Below, in pieces: positions 40,751 through 49,888 of a DNA stretch of 52,968 nt. Position 1 is the stretch's first letter. Each line of letters opens with the position of its first letter. Source of the DNA: Gaiellales bacterium (GTDB lineage Bacteria; Actinomycetota; Thermoleophilia; RBG-16-64-13); the NCBI GenBank assembly GCA_012719395.1, contig JAAYAL010000078.1, positions 1-52,968 of the forward strand, in the 5' to 3' direction. The translations under genes and the position numbers were made by a program. Under the pieces are notes generated by a model. The model saw only the letters and a program-made list of their open reading frames with translations, did not search any database and was not told the origin of the DNA.

Positions 40751-42408
40751 CAAAGACCACTCACCTCACCCAGGACGCCCAGCAACCGGCACACGATCTT
40801 GGCCGTCTGCCCACGCGTGACAGGCTCCGCAGGGTTCAGGTACAGCAGACCGTCCACACCCGGGGCGCCGGATATGAGACCCGCCTGGTACGCCGACATG
40901 ACGGCGGCATAATCGGCATCCCCGACTCGCATATCGGCAAAAGGCGATTGGCCTTCCGCCTCCGGTAGAGGGCAGCCCATCGCCTGCGCCGCCCTCACCA
41001 CCATCCGCACCAGCTGGAGGCGGGTGACGTGCTCCCACGGCCCGAAGCGGGGCGGACCCGTCTCCAGCCCCCGCACAATGCCGGCGGCAGTGGCTTCCTG
41101 CACCGCGTCAAAGGGGAAGGCAGCGGCATCCGCCGGGACGTCCCAGTACTGGACCACCGCCGGTTCCACCTGTTCCGTGTGCAACGCCAGCGACGTCACC
41201 AGGATCTTGGCCATTTGCGCTCGGTTGAGCATCCCCTCCGGCAGGAAGGCTGTTCCCGCCGCCTGTGGATACCCAGATACGGCGCCCCGCAGGGCCAGAA
41301 TCCGTATATCCCGTGCGAAGATGTGGTCGGAGGGCACGTCGGTGAACACTTCGAGCGGCGGCGCCGGCGCCAGGATGGACACGGTGCCGTCCCCCTCATT
41401 GCCCACCGCCAACGCCTGGGGCCATTCTCCATAGCCCCCCTGGACCCATTCCAGCGCCACCGGCAGGTGACCCACCTCTGCGGTGAAGACCGTCCGCCCC
41501 GTGCCGGCATCGACGGCGTAGACCAGGTCCCGCGTCCGCACCGCAGCGGCCAGCCACTCGCCGCCTTCCCCGCTCACGACGCCCATGGGCCGACCCGGCA
41601 GCCGGTACGGATCCGACCGGTCCCCGGAGGTGGTGAAACGAGAGACGGTCTCACCGACGTTGTCGGAGACAAATACCGCGGAGCGGGAGGCATCCACGCA
41701 GATCCCGAAGGAGCCGCTGCCGGCATGCCGGCGCCAGACCTGCGTGAGGTGATCCAGGTCGATGCTCTGGACCTCACCTCCCAGGTACGCCCCGTACGAA
41801 ACCACATAGAGACGGCGGGAGGCATCATCCACGGCCATGCCGTACGGCCAGTAGCCGGTGGACAGTGAGGTCTCCGTGCACAGCGCGGCCGGATCCAGAA
41901 AGCTGACCACGTCGCTGTAGTGCTGGGTGACAGCGAGAAGCCGTCTGCCGGAGGGACCGGTCACCAGGTCAACTTCCCAGGGATGATCGAGATGCCCGCT
42001 CTGCGCCTCCACGCTGCCGTCCCCCGTGTCCAGGGCCACCACCTTCCCGCCCGAGTAGAGCGCCACGTACAGTCGGTGACCGTCATCTGATAGGGCCAGC
42101 CCCACGGGCGAGCCCGGAACGGGGAAGCGCCTGGCCACCAGTCCGGTGGTGAGGTCAACCTCATCCACGACCTGGCCGCGGGAGTCGCTCACGTACAGCA
42201 GGGGAAGCGAGGGGTGGGAGAGGATCTGCTTGGGCTCGCCCCCCACCACGATGGCGTCCACTTCAGTGAGGGCATCGGCCCCGGCAAGCGCATCCACGGC
42301 GGCGCTGCCCGCCGACAGGGCCGGCGCGCACACCGACAGCACGCCCACAAGTATGAGCAGAAGCGCGAGCGTGATCTTCCACAGCGTGCATCTGAGCGAA
42401 ATCGGCAT
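40750..42408 (-). CDS. SLH-anchored beta-propeller protein (YVTN/lactonase type)
   Basis: The 552-residue protein has a signal peptide (about residues 9-33), a seven-blade-like propeller with recurring LALSDDGHRLYVALYSGGKVVALD, AVDDASRRLYVVSYG and CVDASRSAVFVSDN units, and three C-terminal SLH repeats (LNRAQMAKILV, VTRLQLVRMVV, VTRGQTAKIV). YVTN propellers are surface proteins, some binding proteins or sugars. ATG 42408 is chosen because a TATAAT -10 lies only 9 bases upstream; ATG 42435 would precede that promoter. It starts the transcript that includes the peptidase, sigma and anti-sigma genes. Confidence 0.87.
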   Translation of the reverse strand: MPISLRCTLWKITLALLLILVGVLSVCAPALSAGSAAVDALAGADALTEVDAIVVGGEPKQILSHPSLPLLYVSDSRGQVVDEVDLTTGLVARRFPVPGSPVGLALSDDGHRLYVALYSGGKVVALDTGDGSVEAQSGHLDHPWEVDLVTGPSGRRLLAVTQHYSDVVSFLDPAALCTETSLSTGYWPYGMAVDDASRRLYVVSYGAYLGGEVQSIDLDHLTQVWRRHAGSGSFGICVDASRSAVFVSDNVGETVSRFTTSGDRSDPYRLPGRPMGVVSGEGGEWLAAAVRTRDLVYAVDAGTGRTVFTAEVGHLPVALEWVQGGYGEWPQALAVGNEGDGTVSILAPAPPLEVFTDVPSDHIFARDIRILALRGAVSGYPQAAGTAFLPEGMLNRAQMAKILVTSLALHTEQVEPAVVQYWDVPADAAAFPFDAVQEATAAGIVRGLETGPPRFGPWEHVTRLQLVRMVVRAAQAMGCPLPEAEGQSPFADMRVGDADYAAVMSAYQAGLISGAPGVDGLLYLNPAEPVTRGQTAKIVCRLLGVLGEVSGL

Positions 42409-42417
42409 CCCTCCACG

Positions 42418-42423
42418 ATTATA
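42418..42423 (-). promoter_or_regulatory. -10 element before the propeller-SLH gene
   Basis: A consensus TATAAT on the minus strand lies 9 bases before ATG 42408, implying a leader of about 3 bases; the GGAGGG next to the ATG is too close to serve as a ribosome site. No good -35 was found. Confidence 0.4.
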
Positions 42424-42455
42424 TCCGGCGCCCATGACTCTAACGGCTCAAAAGC

Positions 42456-44531
42456 TCACGAGCCACTCTCCAGGCGGCGCTGGTAATCGTCGGCAGTCAG
42501 CTCAGGAGAGAGAGCGGTAGAGCGACCGGCCGACTCCGCGGCCGCCTCTGTCTGCCCCAACGCCTGCTGCAACCGGCTCAGCCAGTACCACCCGTCCGGC
42601 GTATCCACCGGGAGCGCGCGCAGGTCCGCAGCGATCGTGACCGCCACCTCCGTCTCCTCCGGCTTCTCCACCGCCACCAGCCCAGCGTACGCCCACAGCC
42701 CCTGTAGCACCGGGTAGTGGGGGCTATGGCGAAGGCCATCACGACACGCGGCGGCCGCCTCCTCGGCGCGGCCGGTGGTGACGTAGAGCCGGGCCAGTTC
42801 GGCGTAGAGGGTTATGCCTTGAGGGTCCGCCTGGAGGCCGTGCTCCAAGATCGCGGTGCCTTCCTCCACTTCCGCCTCCTTCTGGTCCGCGACCCCTTCC
42901 CGCCACAGTGAGCCACCCGCCACCTGCGCGTATTCCGGGACGTTCGGCACCAAGTGGAAGGCCTCCACCGCCCGGTGAGAGCCGTCCCCCCTCACGGAGG
43001 CGGCGAAGGCGGTATCGGCGGAGTAGAAGCGGGCCCCCATCACCACGGCCAGCACGAGGAAGGCGGCGCAGCCCACCTCGGCCGCCGGCCAGACCAGACG
43101 GGCCTCCCGACGCGGCTGCATGGTCCACACCAGCCGCCCCCCCGGCGGCGGCGCGCCCAGCGAGCCGCCGCCGATCAGAACCAGCGGCAGAAGCACCACG
43201 AAATCCAGCGGACTGACCTGCAGGAAGGCAAGCGCAGTGACCACGTAGGCCAAGCCGGGGACGGCGGCGGGCATCCAGCGCCCTCCCGGCGGCGAAGCCG
43301 CCGCCCTGCGCGTGGCCGAAGCTCCCGTATTCGCGGCCGGCGTGGGGCCGCCGCGGGCAAACCTGAGCAGCAGCAGCACCACCGGCGAGAGGAGCAGAGC
43401 CAGGCCGAGCAGCAGGCCCGGAACGCCGGAGCCGGACGCCAGCAGCAGTTCGAGTTGGTGGGGGTCGCTCACCGCCACGTTGGGTCGCTCGATGATCGTC
43501 CCCGGGGCGACGTGCTCGCGGTAGGCCACCACATACGCCCCTTGGCCGTACCCGGTCAGCGGTCGCGAAGCCAGGGCCTTGAGCCCGATCCTCCAGAATT
43601 CAACGCGCGATTGATCGCTCTCGCTCAGAGCGCTGCCTTCTGTCTCGCCCGTGGCCTCCTGCTGCGCCTCCCCAGCAACGGGGGCCAGTTCACTCCCGCG
43701 CGGGTTGTACAGGACCACGGACACCGCCACCAGCGCCAGGATCGCCGCCACCAGGGTGGCCCGCCGCCGTTCCCGGGTCAGCCACAGCGCCACGAGAAGC
43801 ACCACCACGCCCAGGCCCCACGACAGATAGCCGGCCCGGCTCACGGCCAGGATGAGCGCGGCCAGGCCGAGGAGGGATGCGACACCCAGCGCCACCCCCA
43901 CCGCGCGGCCGAGATCTTGGCGCATGAGCACCAACCCACCGGTCCAGATGGTGAGAAGCGCCAGGCCGGCCAGGTTGACCGGATTACCCGCCGTTCCCGT
44001 CATACGCCCCTGCTCCAGATACGTGCCCACGCCCCCCCAGGGGGGCTCCGCGCCCGCCAACTGGAGCACCGAGGCCAGCCCGGCGAGTGCCAGCAGGGCG
44101 GCGCAGCACAGGGCGAAGGGGATCAAGGCCTCCCGCGAGGCCAGTGCGCGGCGGGCCACCATGAACAGGAGAGCAGCGGTCACCCACAGCAGGGCGCCGC
44201 CACCGCGATTGAGCACGCCGTACCAGGCCAGATTCGAGCTGGGAGAGATGATCGTCACGACGATCTGCCAGAGGCTGAAGAGGACCGCCAACCCGTCAAG
44301 CGGGTCGAGCGACAGTCTCCGCACACCCAGCCGGTCTTTGACCAGCCACACCGCCACCAGCAGGATGGCCAGAGGGTAGATCGCCACCACGCGTGGCGTG
44401 AAGTACAGAGCGTACACCGCCCGGCTGTAGCCAAGCCCCGCAATGAGAATGATGGCGCCGGCCAGAAGCCCGGCCAGAAGCTCCCAACGCCGAGCCGCCC
44501 CCGACCCCTGCACGGCTTTGTGCCCGCTCAT
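42456..44531 (-). CDS. O-antigen-ligase/Wzy-type membrane protein with TPR tail
   Basis: The 691-residue protein has about twelve hydrophobic helices and the Wzy_C-type signature in the large loop, EFWRIGLKALASRPLTGYGQGAYVV, which is the pattern of O-antigen ligases and polymerases (R and E/H-bearing periplasmic loop). After the last helix (about residue 520) comes a TPR-like segment (residues 545-690: AILEHGLQADPQGITLYAELARLYVTTGRAEEAAAACRDGL). It probably joins lipid-linked glycan to an acceptor at the cell surface, or polymerises it. AGGGGG lies upstream of the ATG. It is in line with the SLH genes, supporting a role in wall polysaccharide or S-layer glycan. Confidence 0.82.
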   Translation of the reverse strand: MSGHKAVQGSGAARRWELLAGLLAGAIILIAGLGYSRAVYALYFTPRVVAIYPLAILLVAVWLVKDRLGVRRLSLDPLDGLAVLFSLWQIVVTIISPSSNLAWYGVLNRGGGALLWVTAALLFMVARRALASREALIPFALCCAALLALAGLASVLQLAGAEPPWGGVGTYLEQGRMTGTAGNPVNLAGLALLTIWTGGLVLMRQDLGRAVGVALGVASLLGLAALILAVSRAGYLSWGLGVVVLLVALWLTRERRRATLVAAILALVAVSVVLYNPRGSELAPVAGEAQQEATGETEGSALSESDQSRVEFWRIGLKALASRPLTGYGQGAYVVAYREHVAPGTIIERPNVAVSDPHQLELLLASGSGVPGLLLGLALLLSPVVLLLLRFARGGPTPAANTGASATRRAAASPPGGRWMPAAVPGLAYVVTALAFLQVSPLDFVVLLPLVLIGGGSLGAPPPGGRLVWTMQPRREARLVWPAAEVGCAAFLVLAVVMGARFYSADTAFAASVRGDGSHRAVEAFHLVPNVPEYAQVAGGSLWREGVADQKEAEVEEGTAILEHGLQADPQGITLYAELARLYVTTGRAEEAAAACRDGLRHSPHYPVLQGLWAYAGLVAVEKPEETEVAVTIAADLRALPVDTPDGWYWLSRLQQALGQTEAAAESAGRSTALSPELTADDYQRRLESGS

Positions 44532-44569
44532 GGAGTGATCCCCCTCTGTGTTCCGGCTTCGCCGGCCTG

Positions 44570-46531
44570 TCAGCGCAGGTCGAGTGCGCGCGCCAAGACC
44601 GCGGCTGAGTGCATGCGCAGCAGCGGCTCCTCGGGACGCAGGTAGAAGAGCCCGCTGCCCGCCGGCTCCTCATAGCCTCTGAGCACTCCCAACCCCTTGA
44701 GGTAGAGCGCACACTGATAGTGAGCACTCGCGGCGGCGACGTCCTCAAACGGTGCCACCGAGGCAACATCGGCCGTCTCCAGGTCCACGCCGAGCGCGCG
44801 CACCAGCACCGAGGCCAGTTCGTCCCGCCGAATGGGCTCGTAGGGCCGGAAGTTGGTGACCGACACCCCGTTCATGAGACCGGCTCCTTGCGCCGCGGCC
44901 ACCCAATCACCTTCGTCGCCCAGCACTCCCGGGGTAGTGGGCACATCCCAGAAGGGCTGCCCCTTGACGTCCAGCAGTTCGATCTTGCTCTCCGGGAACC
45001 GCAGGTTGTAGAGGTTGACCGCGATCTTGGCGAACTGCCAGCGGGTCAGCGAGGCCTCGGGCTTGAACACCTCGGTGGGATAGCCGTTCATGAGGCCGGC
45101 CAGCACCACCTGCGTGATCTCGGCCCTGTACATGACAACATCGTAGAACTCGCCCGGCGGGAGGGTGGGGGGGCCGGTCACGGACAGGATGAGCGTGGAG
45201 CGCATCTGATCGTAACCAAAGCAACGCCGAAAGCTGGTGCCACTCACCACGGCTGATCCCTCCGAACCGGTCAGGTGGAGCCGCGCCACGTGACTGTCGG
45301 GGTCGTCTGTGTCCCGAGAGAGGACCTCGATTCGGCTGATGGTGCCCAACCGCCGCGAGGAGCCATTGACATCGACGACCCCCTCCAGGGCGGCGGACAG
45401 GTCCTCGGCGGAGATGGTGAAGGCCCAGGGGTAGCCCGGTCCCCGCCGATCCAAGGAGGTGGGAGGGCAGCTGAGGCTGTAAGGATCGGCCTTGGCCGGC
45501 AGGTAGGGATAGGCGCCCACCTCCCAGGCAGTGGTGTAACCGCCGGAGTGGGCCGAGAAGTACGCCTGGATGGGCGCACCGTGGTAGGTGAGCACCAGCC
45601 CTGCCGTTTCCTCCGCCGCCTGCGGGATGCCGGGGAACCTGGTCTCGAAGCAGTAGCCCGGCGTCGACAACGTGCCCCGAGTGATGTAGCCCAGATAGGC
45701 CTGGTCCCACTGGTTATCATCCAGATAGGGGCTCTGGTTTGCAGCGGCGTAGGTCCGGGCGGCCACGGCCTGGGCTTTCACTGCCTCCAGTGCATATGCG
45801 CTGCTGCCCGGCTGGCCCCAGTCGTACTCCACTTCCCCAATGCTGCGCAGGTACTTCTCCAGCCTGACCAAGTTGTAGAGGTTGAGTTGGCCTTCCGTCG
45901 ACGCCGGGACCACCTGCATCTTGCCCCAGTACTCGCGCTGGGCGATCCATCCCGAGCCTGTCTTGAGGTCAACCGTGCAGCGCCCCTCCTCAGAGACCGG
46001 CCGCGCTTCCACCCACTCGCAAGGGCCCTGCTCACCACGCGCCGTGTTCACAAACACCTTCCCATCCTTCAACCAGACGTTGAAGAACGCCCCGGCGGGA
46101 ATCTGCTCGCTGGTCTCGCCGGAGGCGCCACGCATGACCAGGGTGAGATCGGTCACACTGGCTCCAAGGTCGATCTGCCGGTAGTTCTGCGTGATGCTGT
46201 AGACACTGAGCCAGGGCTGGCTGGAGATCTTGACCTTGATCTCCGGGTCAGGCTGAGCCAGAGGCTCCAAGACAGTTCCGGGGTAGTAGAAGTCGAGGAT
46301 CCAGCAGAAGTCCTTGCCGTCCTTCGCCGCGCCCCAGGCGCCCCACTGGCTCATGCCCACGCCGCTGCCCCACCCGCGCCCGGTGAACACGAAGTCAGCG
46401 GCTACCGCCGTCCCGGGGGCGGCGAGCCCTATGGCCAGCGCCACCATCGTCAACAGGCCCACGAGCGAGAGGCAAACGCGGGCGGAGCGCTTACGCCATG
46501 GCAGATGCCGGATGTGACCTCGACTGACCAT
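44570..46531 (-). CDS. SpoIID/LytB-domain protein with SLH repeats
   Basis: The 653-residue protein has a signal peptide (about residues 18-44), a SpoIID/LytB domain with GRGWGSGVGMSQWGAWGAA, LEKYLRSIGEVEYDWG (candidate catalytic Glu in GEV) and ALEAVKAQAVAARTYAA, then FSAHSGGYT, and three C-terminal SLH repeats (LTRWQFAKIAV, IRRDELASVLV, LRMHSAAVLA). SpoIID-type enzymes are lytic transglycosylases acting on peptidoglycan strands lacking stem peptides. Here the SLH tail would tether it to the wall outside any sporulation context. GGAAGG precedes the ATG. Confidence 0.92.
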   Translation of the reverse strand: MVSRGHIRHLPWRKRSARVCLSLVGLLTMVALAIGLAAPGTAVAADFVFTGRGWGSGVGMSQWGAWGAAKDGKDFCWILDFYYPGTVLEPLAQPDPEIKVKISSQPWLSVYSITQNYRQIDLGASVTDLTLVMRGASGETSEQIPAGAFFNVWLKDGKVFVNTARGEQGPCEWVEARPVSEEGRCTVDLKTGSGWIAQREYWGKMQVVPASTEGQLNLYNLVRLEKYLRSIGEVEYDWGQPGSSAYALEAVKAQAVAARTYAAANQSPYLDDNQWDQAYLGYITRGTLSTPGYCFETRFPGIPQAAEETAGLVLTYHGAPIQAYFSAHSGGYTTAWEVGAYPYLPAKADPYSLSCPPTSLDRRGPGYPWAFTISAEDLSAALEGVVDVNGSSRRLGTISRIEVLSRDTDDPDSHVARLHLTGSEGSAVVSGTSFRRCFGYDQMRSTLILSVTGPPTLPPGEFYDVVMYRAEITQVVLAGLMNGYPTEVFKPEASLTRWQFAKIAVNLYNLRFPESKIELLDVKGQPFWDVPTTPGVLGDEGDWVAAAQGAGLMNGVSVTNFRPYEPIRRDELASVLVRALGVDLETADVASVAPFEDVAAASAHYQCALYLKGLGVLRGYEEPAGSGLFYLRPEEPLLRMHSAAVLARALDLR

Positions 46532-46584
46532 GTCACCACCTTCCGGTCAAGCTGTGGATGAGAATGAGGGTCCGCAGACTGAGG

Positions 46585-48231
46585 CTAGGGCAAGTGCACG
46601 AGATCCGGGTCCCAGCCCAGATACTCGAGCGCACCCCGGGCAATACCGCGGGCCGCCTGTTTCAAGAAGGCCGGGTCCTCCAAGAGCGCGGCCTCGGTCG
46701 GATTGTCCATGAAGGCCACTTCCACCATCACCCCGGGCATTGTGGCCGTGTCCAGCACAGTCAGGTTCCGGCCGTACCAATCCCGGCACCCCCGATCGGT
46801 CAGGCCAATGGCCTCAACCACCCGCTGCTGCACGACGGCAGCGAGGCGCATGCCCTCGACCGAATAGCCGGTGGCGGGCGTGCCCCAATAGAATGTCTCG
46901 GTGCCGTGCGAGCTCCCGTCGCCCGCGTTGTTGTGGATCATGATGAGGATGGTCGCACCCGCCTCGTTGGCAATCTCACCACGCCGCACCAGGTCCTGTG
47001 ACAGCGTCGGCCCCAGGGCCACATCCTGCGTGCGCGTCATGACCGTGCGCAACCCCACTCCGCGCAGCATCTGGTCAACATGCTTGGCGATGGCAAGGTT
47101 CACCGTCTTCTCCGGAAGCCCCGTGAGCACGGAGCACGTGCCGGGATCCCAGCCGCCGTGGCCGGGATCAATTGCCACCAGCGGGTCGTCGGCCGATCCG
47201 CCCTTGCGGTAGACGTCCACTACGACCCGGTTGCCCAAGCCTCCCGAGGGGGTCATGACAAAGACGTTATAGCGGCTGAAGGAGCGGAGATCGAGAGCCA
47301 CGCTCAGCTCCTGGGGCCGATACGACCCCTGACTCACCTGGACCACTCCCACCTCCGGCGAGTCCACCTCTGCCGAGAGACCAGGGGAAGGCGCGAAGCT
47401 CTGGCCAACCTGGACAAAGAGCTTGCCACCGTGGACCTCGCTGGTGACCACTCCGGGGGCGGCAGTGAGATCAAGCACCACCCGCGTCCTGTCCGTATGG
47501 TCTGAGCTGAAACGGAGGCCGCTCGCCACAGCCAGAGTGGACAACTCGGCCCGATGGAGCAAGAGCGCCGTCTGTGCGCGTGTCACGGCCGCCGTGGGAC
47601 CCAGATGCCCGGCGCCGTCCCCCAACATGAAGCCACGCTTGACGCACAGGGCCACATACCTCTTGGACTCGGCCGACAACTGCCCCACGTCGGAGAAACC
47701 GGCCAGCAGCGTCTGCACCTCCGCGGAGGGGAGAGCTCTGGCCACGGCATCCCAGCCGAAACTCCGGATCAACCACACCGCAAGGTGCTGCCGCTGCAGG
47801 TTGTCGTAGGGCCCGAACACTCCCGAGCGGTACCCACTCACCCAACCCGCGGCGCTGGCGGCCTCCACGTAGGCCGCGTAGGTGGCGTCCACATCCTTGA
47901 AGCGCGGGGAGAAGGCGGACGGTGTCAGGCCCTGCTGCAGCACAAGCATCTTCACCGCCTGCGCACGGGTCACGGCCTGCCCCGGCCGGAAGGTGCCGTC
48001 CTGATACCCCGCCAGCACTCCGGCATTGACCAGGTACTGCACCGCCTCGTGCTCTTGCGAGCCGCTTTTCACGTCGGCGAAGGCCAACACCACGGCGGGC
48101 CGGCCGAGTGCGAGCACCAGCAGGACCGCGACAAGGGTGACCAGGAGGCAGAACTCAGCGGGAACAGAGCGCGACGCCTGCGGGAGCGCCTTCAGCCCAG
48201 CGACCCGCGCATTTCTCTCCCCGGCAGGCAT
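46585..48231 (-). CDS. SLH-anchored N-acetylmuramoyl-L-alanine amidase
   Basis: The 548-residue protein has an N-terminal hydrophobic helix (about residues 26-48), three SLH repeats (FRPGQAVTRAQAVKMLV, FGPYDNLQRQHLAVWLI, LGPTAAVTRAQTALLL), an AMIN-like beta domain (TRVVLDLTAAPGVVTSEVHGG), and a C-terminal Amidase_3 domain with DPGHGG, LPEKTVNLAIA, IHNNA and MVEVAFMDNPTEA, which supply zinc ligands and the catalytic Glu. It cleaves the amide between muramic acid and the stem peptide. The ATG lies 5 bases after the M23 gene's stop and has no strong ribosome site, so reinitiation is likely. Confidence 0.94.
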   Translation of the reverse strand: MPAGERNARVAGLKALPQASRSVPAEFCLLVTLVAVLLVLALGRPAVVLAFADVKSGSQEHEAVQYLVNAGVLAGYQDGTFRPGQAVTRAQAVKMLVLQQGLTPSAFSPRFKDVDATYAAYVEAASAAGWVSGYRSGVFGPYDNLQRQHLAVWLIRSFGWDAVARALPSAEVQTLLAGFSDVGQLSAESKRYVALCVKRGFMLGDGAGHLGPTAAVTRAQTALLLHRAELSTLAVASGLRFSSDHTDRTRVVLDLTAAPGVVTSEVHGGKLFVQVGQSFAPSPGLSAEVDSPEVGVVQVSQGSYRPQELSVALDLRSFSRYNVFVMTPSGGLGNRVVVDVYRKGGSADDPLVAIDPGHGGWDPGTCSVLTGLPEKTVNLAIAKHVDQMLRGVGLRTVMTRTQDVALGPTLSQDLVRRGEIANEAGATILIMIHNNAGDGSSHGTETFYWGTPATGYSVEGMRLAAVVQQRVVEAIGLTDRGCRDWYGRNLTVLDTATMPGVMVEVAFMDNPTEAALLEDPAFLKQAARGIARGALEYLGWDPDLVHLP

Positions 48232-48236
48232 GACTG

Positions 48237-49706
48237 CTAGAACTCGGCTCCGTTGCGCCACAGCCGGAGGGCACGAGCCAGAACGGCGACCGCTTGAGCC
48301 CGCGTGGCATTGGCTTCCGGCCGGAACGTGCCGTCGCTGTAGCCACCCACGATACCCAGGGCGGCCGCGAGGCCCACCTCTTCGACTGCCCAGCAACTGC
48401 CGGCCGTGACATCCTTGAAGGAAGCCGTCTTGGCCGGAGCCTCCTGGAGCAGGTCCGCAGACACGGCCCCCAACGCCCGGCAGATCATGGCTGCCATCTG
48501 TGCCCTGGTGATCAGCACGTCAGGCGAGAAGCGCCCGACGGCCGTCCCCTTCACAAGTCCGGCGGCGGCCGCCGCCTGGATCTCAGGGTAGCCCCAGTAC
48601 GCGGGCGATACGTCAGCGAAGGCCCGAGGCGACGAGGCAGCGCTCTGGGCGTTGACCTTCTCCGGGAGGAAGGTGCGGGCCAGGAAGGCGGTGAACTGCG
48701 CGCGAGTGATGTCCGCGTACGGGCGGAACAAACCGTCCGACGAGCCCCGCACCACTCCTGCTGTGCACAGCAGACCCAGGTCATTGTAGAACCAGTCGGC
48801 AATCTTCACGTCAGTGAAGCGCGGAGCGCCCGGGTCCAACTGGCCGCCCGGTGCACGCGTGGTGGTAGTGGTGGGCGGCAGCGTGGTGGTCGTGGTTGAA
48901 GGTTTCGTGGTGGTGGTAGGCTTGGCGGTCGTGGCGGTGGTCCCTCCTCCCGAGGCCACCAAGGCATCATAGGCGGCTCTGAGAGAAGCGTAGGGGTTGA
49001 TGACATGGGCCCCATCGCTGGCCCACCCGCCGACGTGGATCTCGAAATGAAGGTGAGGGATGCCGTTCGACCACCCGCTGTCCCCCACCCAGCCCAGAAG
49101 CTGCCCGGCCTCTACCCGGCTGCCGTCGTGCAGGCCGGGCGCGTAGGCCAGCGCGGGGCCGCCTGCCCCGTCATTGGTGTAGGTGCCGTCGGTCCCACGG
49201 CTATCGTTGTTGAGGTGGATATAGAAGTAATCGTTGCCATCGTCTCCGCAGAGCATGATGTTGAAGTAGGGCAGCCCATCGGCATCGGAAAGCCTGGTGC
49301 CACCGAAATTCATGAAATCGCCGTCCAGGTACCCGGAGACCACCGCCACCAAGGGGGTGCCTTTGGGCGCCAGAATGTCGTTACCCAGGTGGGAACTGCT
49401 GCCACGAGGAGCACCGAAGTCATCCTCCCAGCGCCGTGGCTCCTGGAACGGGAAACGAATGGGGACAACCACCTGGCTGGCAGCGGAAGCCGAGATAACC
49501 TTGGCATCTGCCTCCCCCGCGTACCAGGCGCCGAAAGACTGGGCACCCGTGCCGCTGGAGGTGGTCTCGGAAACCGCCCGGCCGGAAAAGCCGGGCACAA
49601 GCAGGCCAGCGGCGACCGCCAGCAACACAGCCACCACCAGCCTGGAAATGCTGAGCCCGCCGAACCTGCGGCTCTCGCGTCCAGTCTGTCCCTTCGCTCG
49701 CGCCAT
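48237..49706 (-). CDS. SLH-anchored M23 (LytM-type) peptidase
   Basis: The 489-residue protein has an N-terminal membrane/signal helix (about residues 20-40), an M23 domain with HLGND (first zinc His and Asp) and PHLHFEIHVGG (HxH), a Thr-rich linker (about residues 260-290), and three SLH repeats (FRPYADITRAQFTAFLA, FSPDVLITRAQMAAMIC, FRPEANATRAQAVAVLA). M23 enzymes cut peptidoglycan crosslinks. ATG 49706 has GGTGG 5 bases upstream; ATG 49718 would add four residues. The upstream gap to csaB (49707-49888) shows no gene. Confidence 0.94.
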   Translation of the reverse strand: MARAKGQTGRESRRFGGLSISRLVVAVLLAVAAGLLVPGFSGRAVSETTSSGTGAQSFGAWYAGEADAKVISASAASQVVVPIRFPFQEPRRWEDDFGAPRGSSSHLGNDILAPKGTPLVAVVSGYLDGDFMNFGGTRLSDADGLPYFNIMLCGDDGNDYFYIHLNNDSRGTDGTYTNDGAGGPALAYAPGLHDGSRVEAGQLLGWVGDSGWSNGIPHLHFEIHVGGWASDGAHVINPYASLRAAYDALVASGGGTTATTAKPTTTTKPSTTTTTLPPTTTTTRAPGGQLDPGAPRFTDVKIADWFYNDLGLLCTAGVVRGSSDGLFRPYADITRAQFTAFLARTFLPEKVNAQSAASSPRAFADVSPAYWGYPEIQAAAAAGLVKGTAVGRFSPDVLITRAQMAAMICRALGAVSADLLQEAPAKTASFKDVTAGSCWAVEEVGLAAALGIVGGYSDGTFRPEANATRAQAVAVLARALRLWRNGAEF

Positions 49707-49888
49707 ATGGGCCACCATCTATGTGAGGTTCGCCGTCTACCCCTCAGAATCCTGCCCTGGGCAGATCCCGCCGCGGGAATTCCCGGCCACCTTACCAAAC
49801 CGGCGTGGCTCGGCCAACCCCCTGCGCCCCGCCACGCGGCCGCGCTTTGATGCGGGCGATGAGATACGGCCCGAGTTGCGAGGCGGGC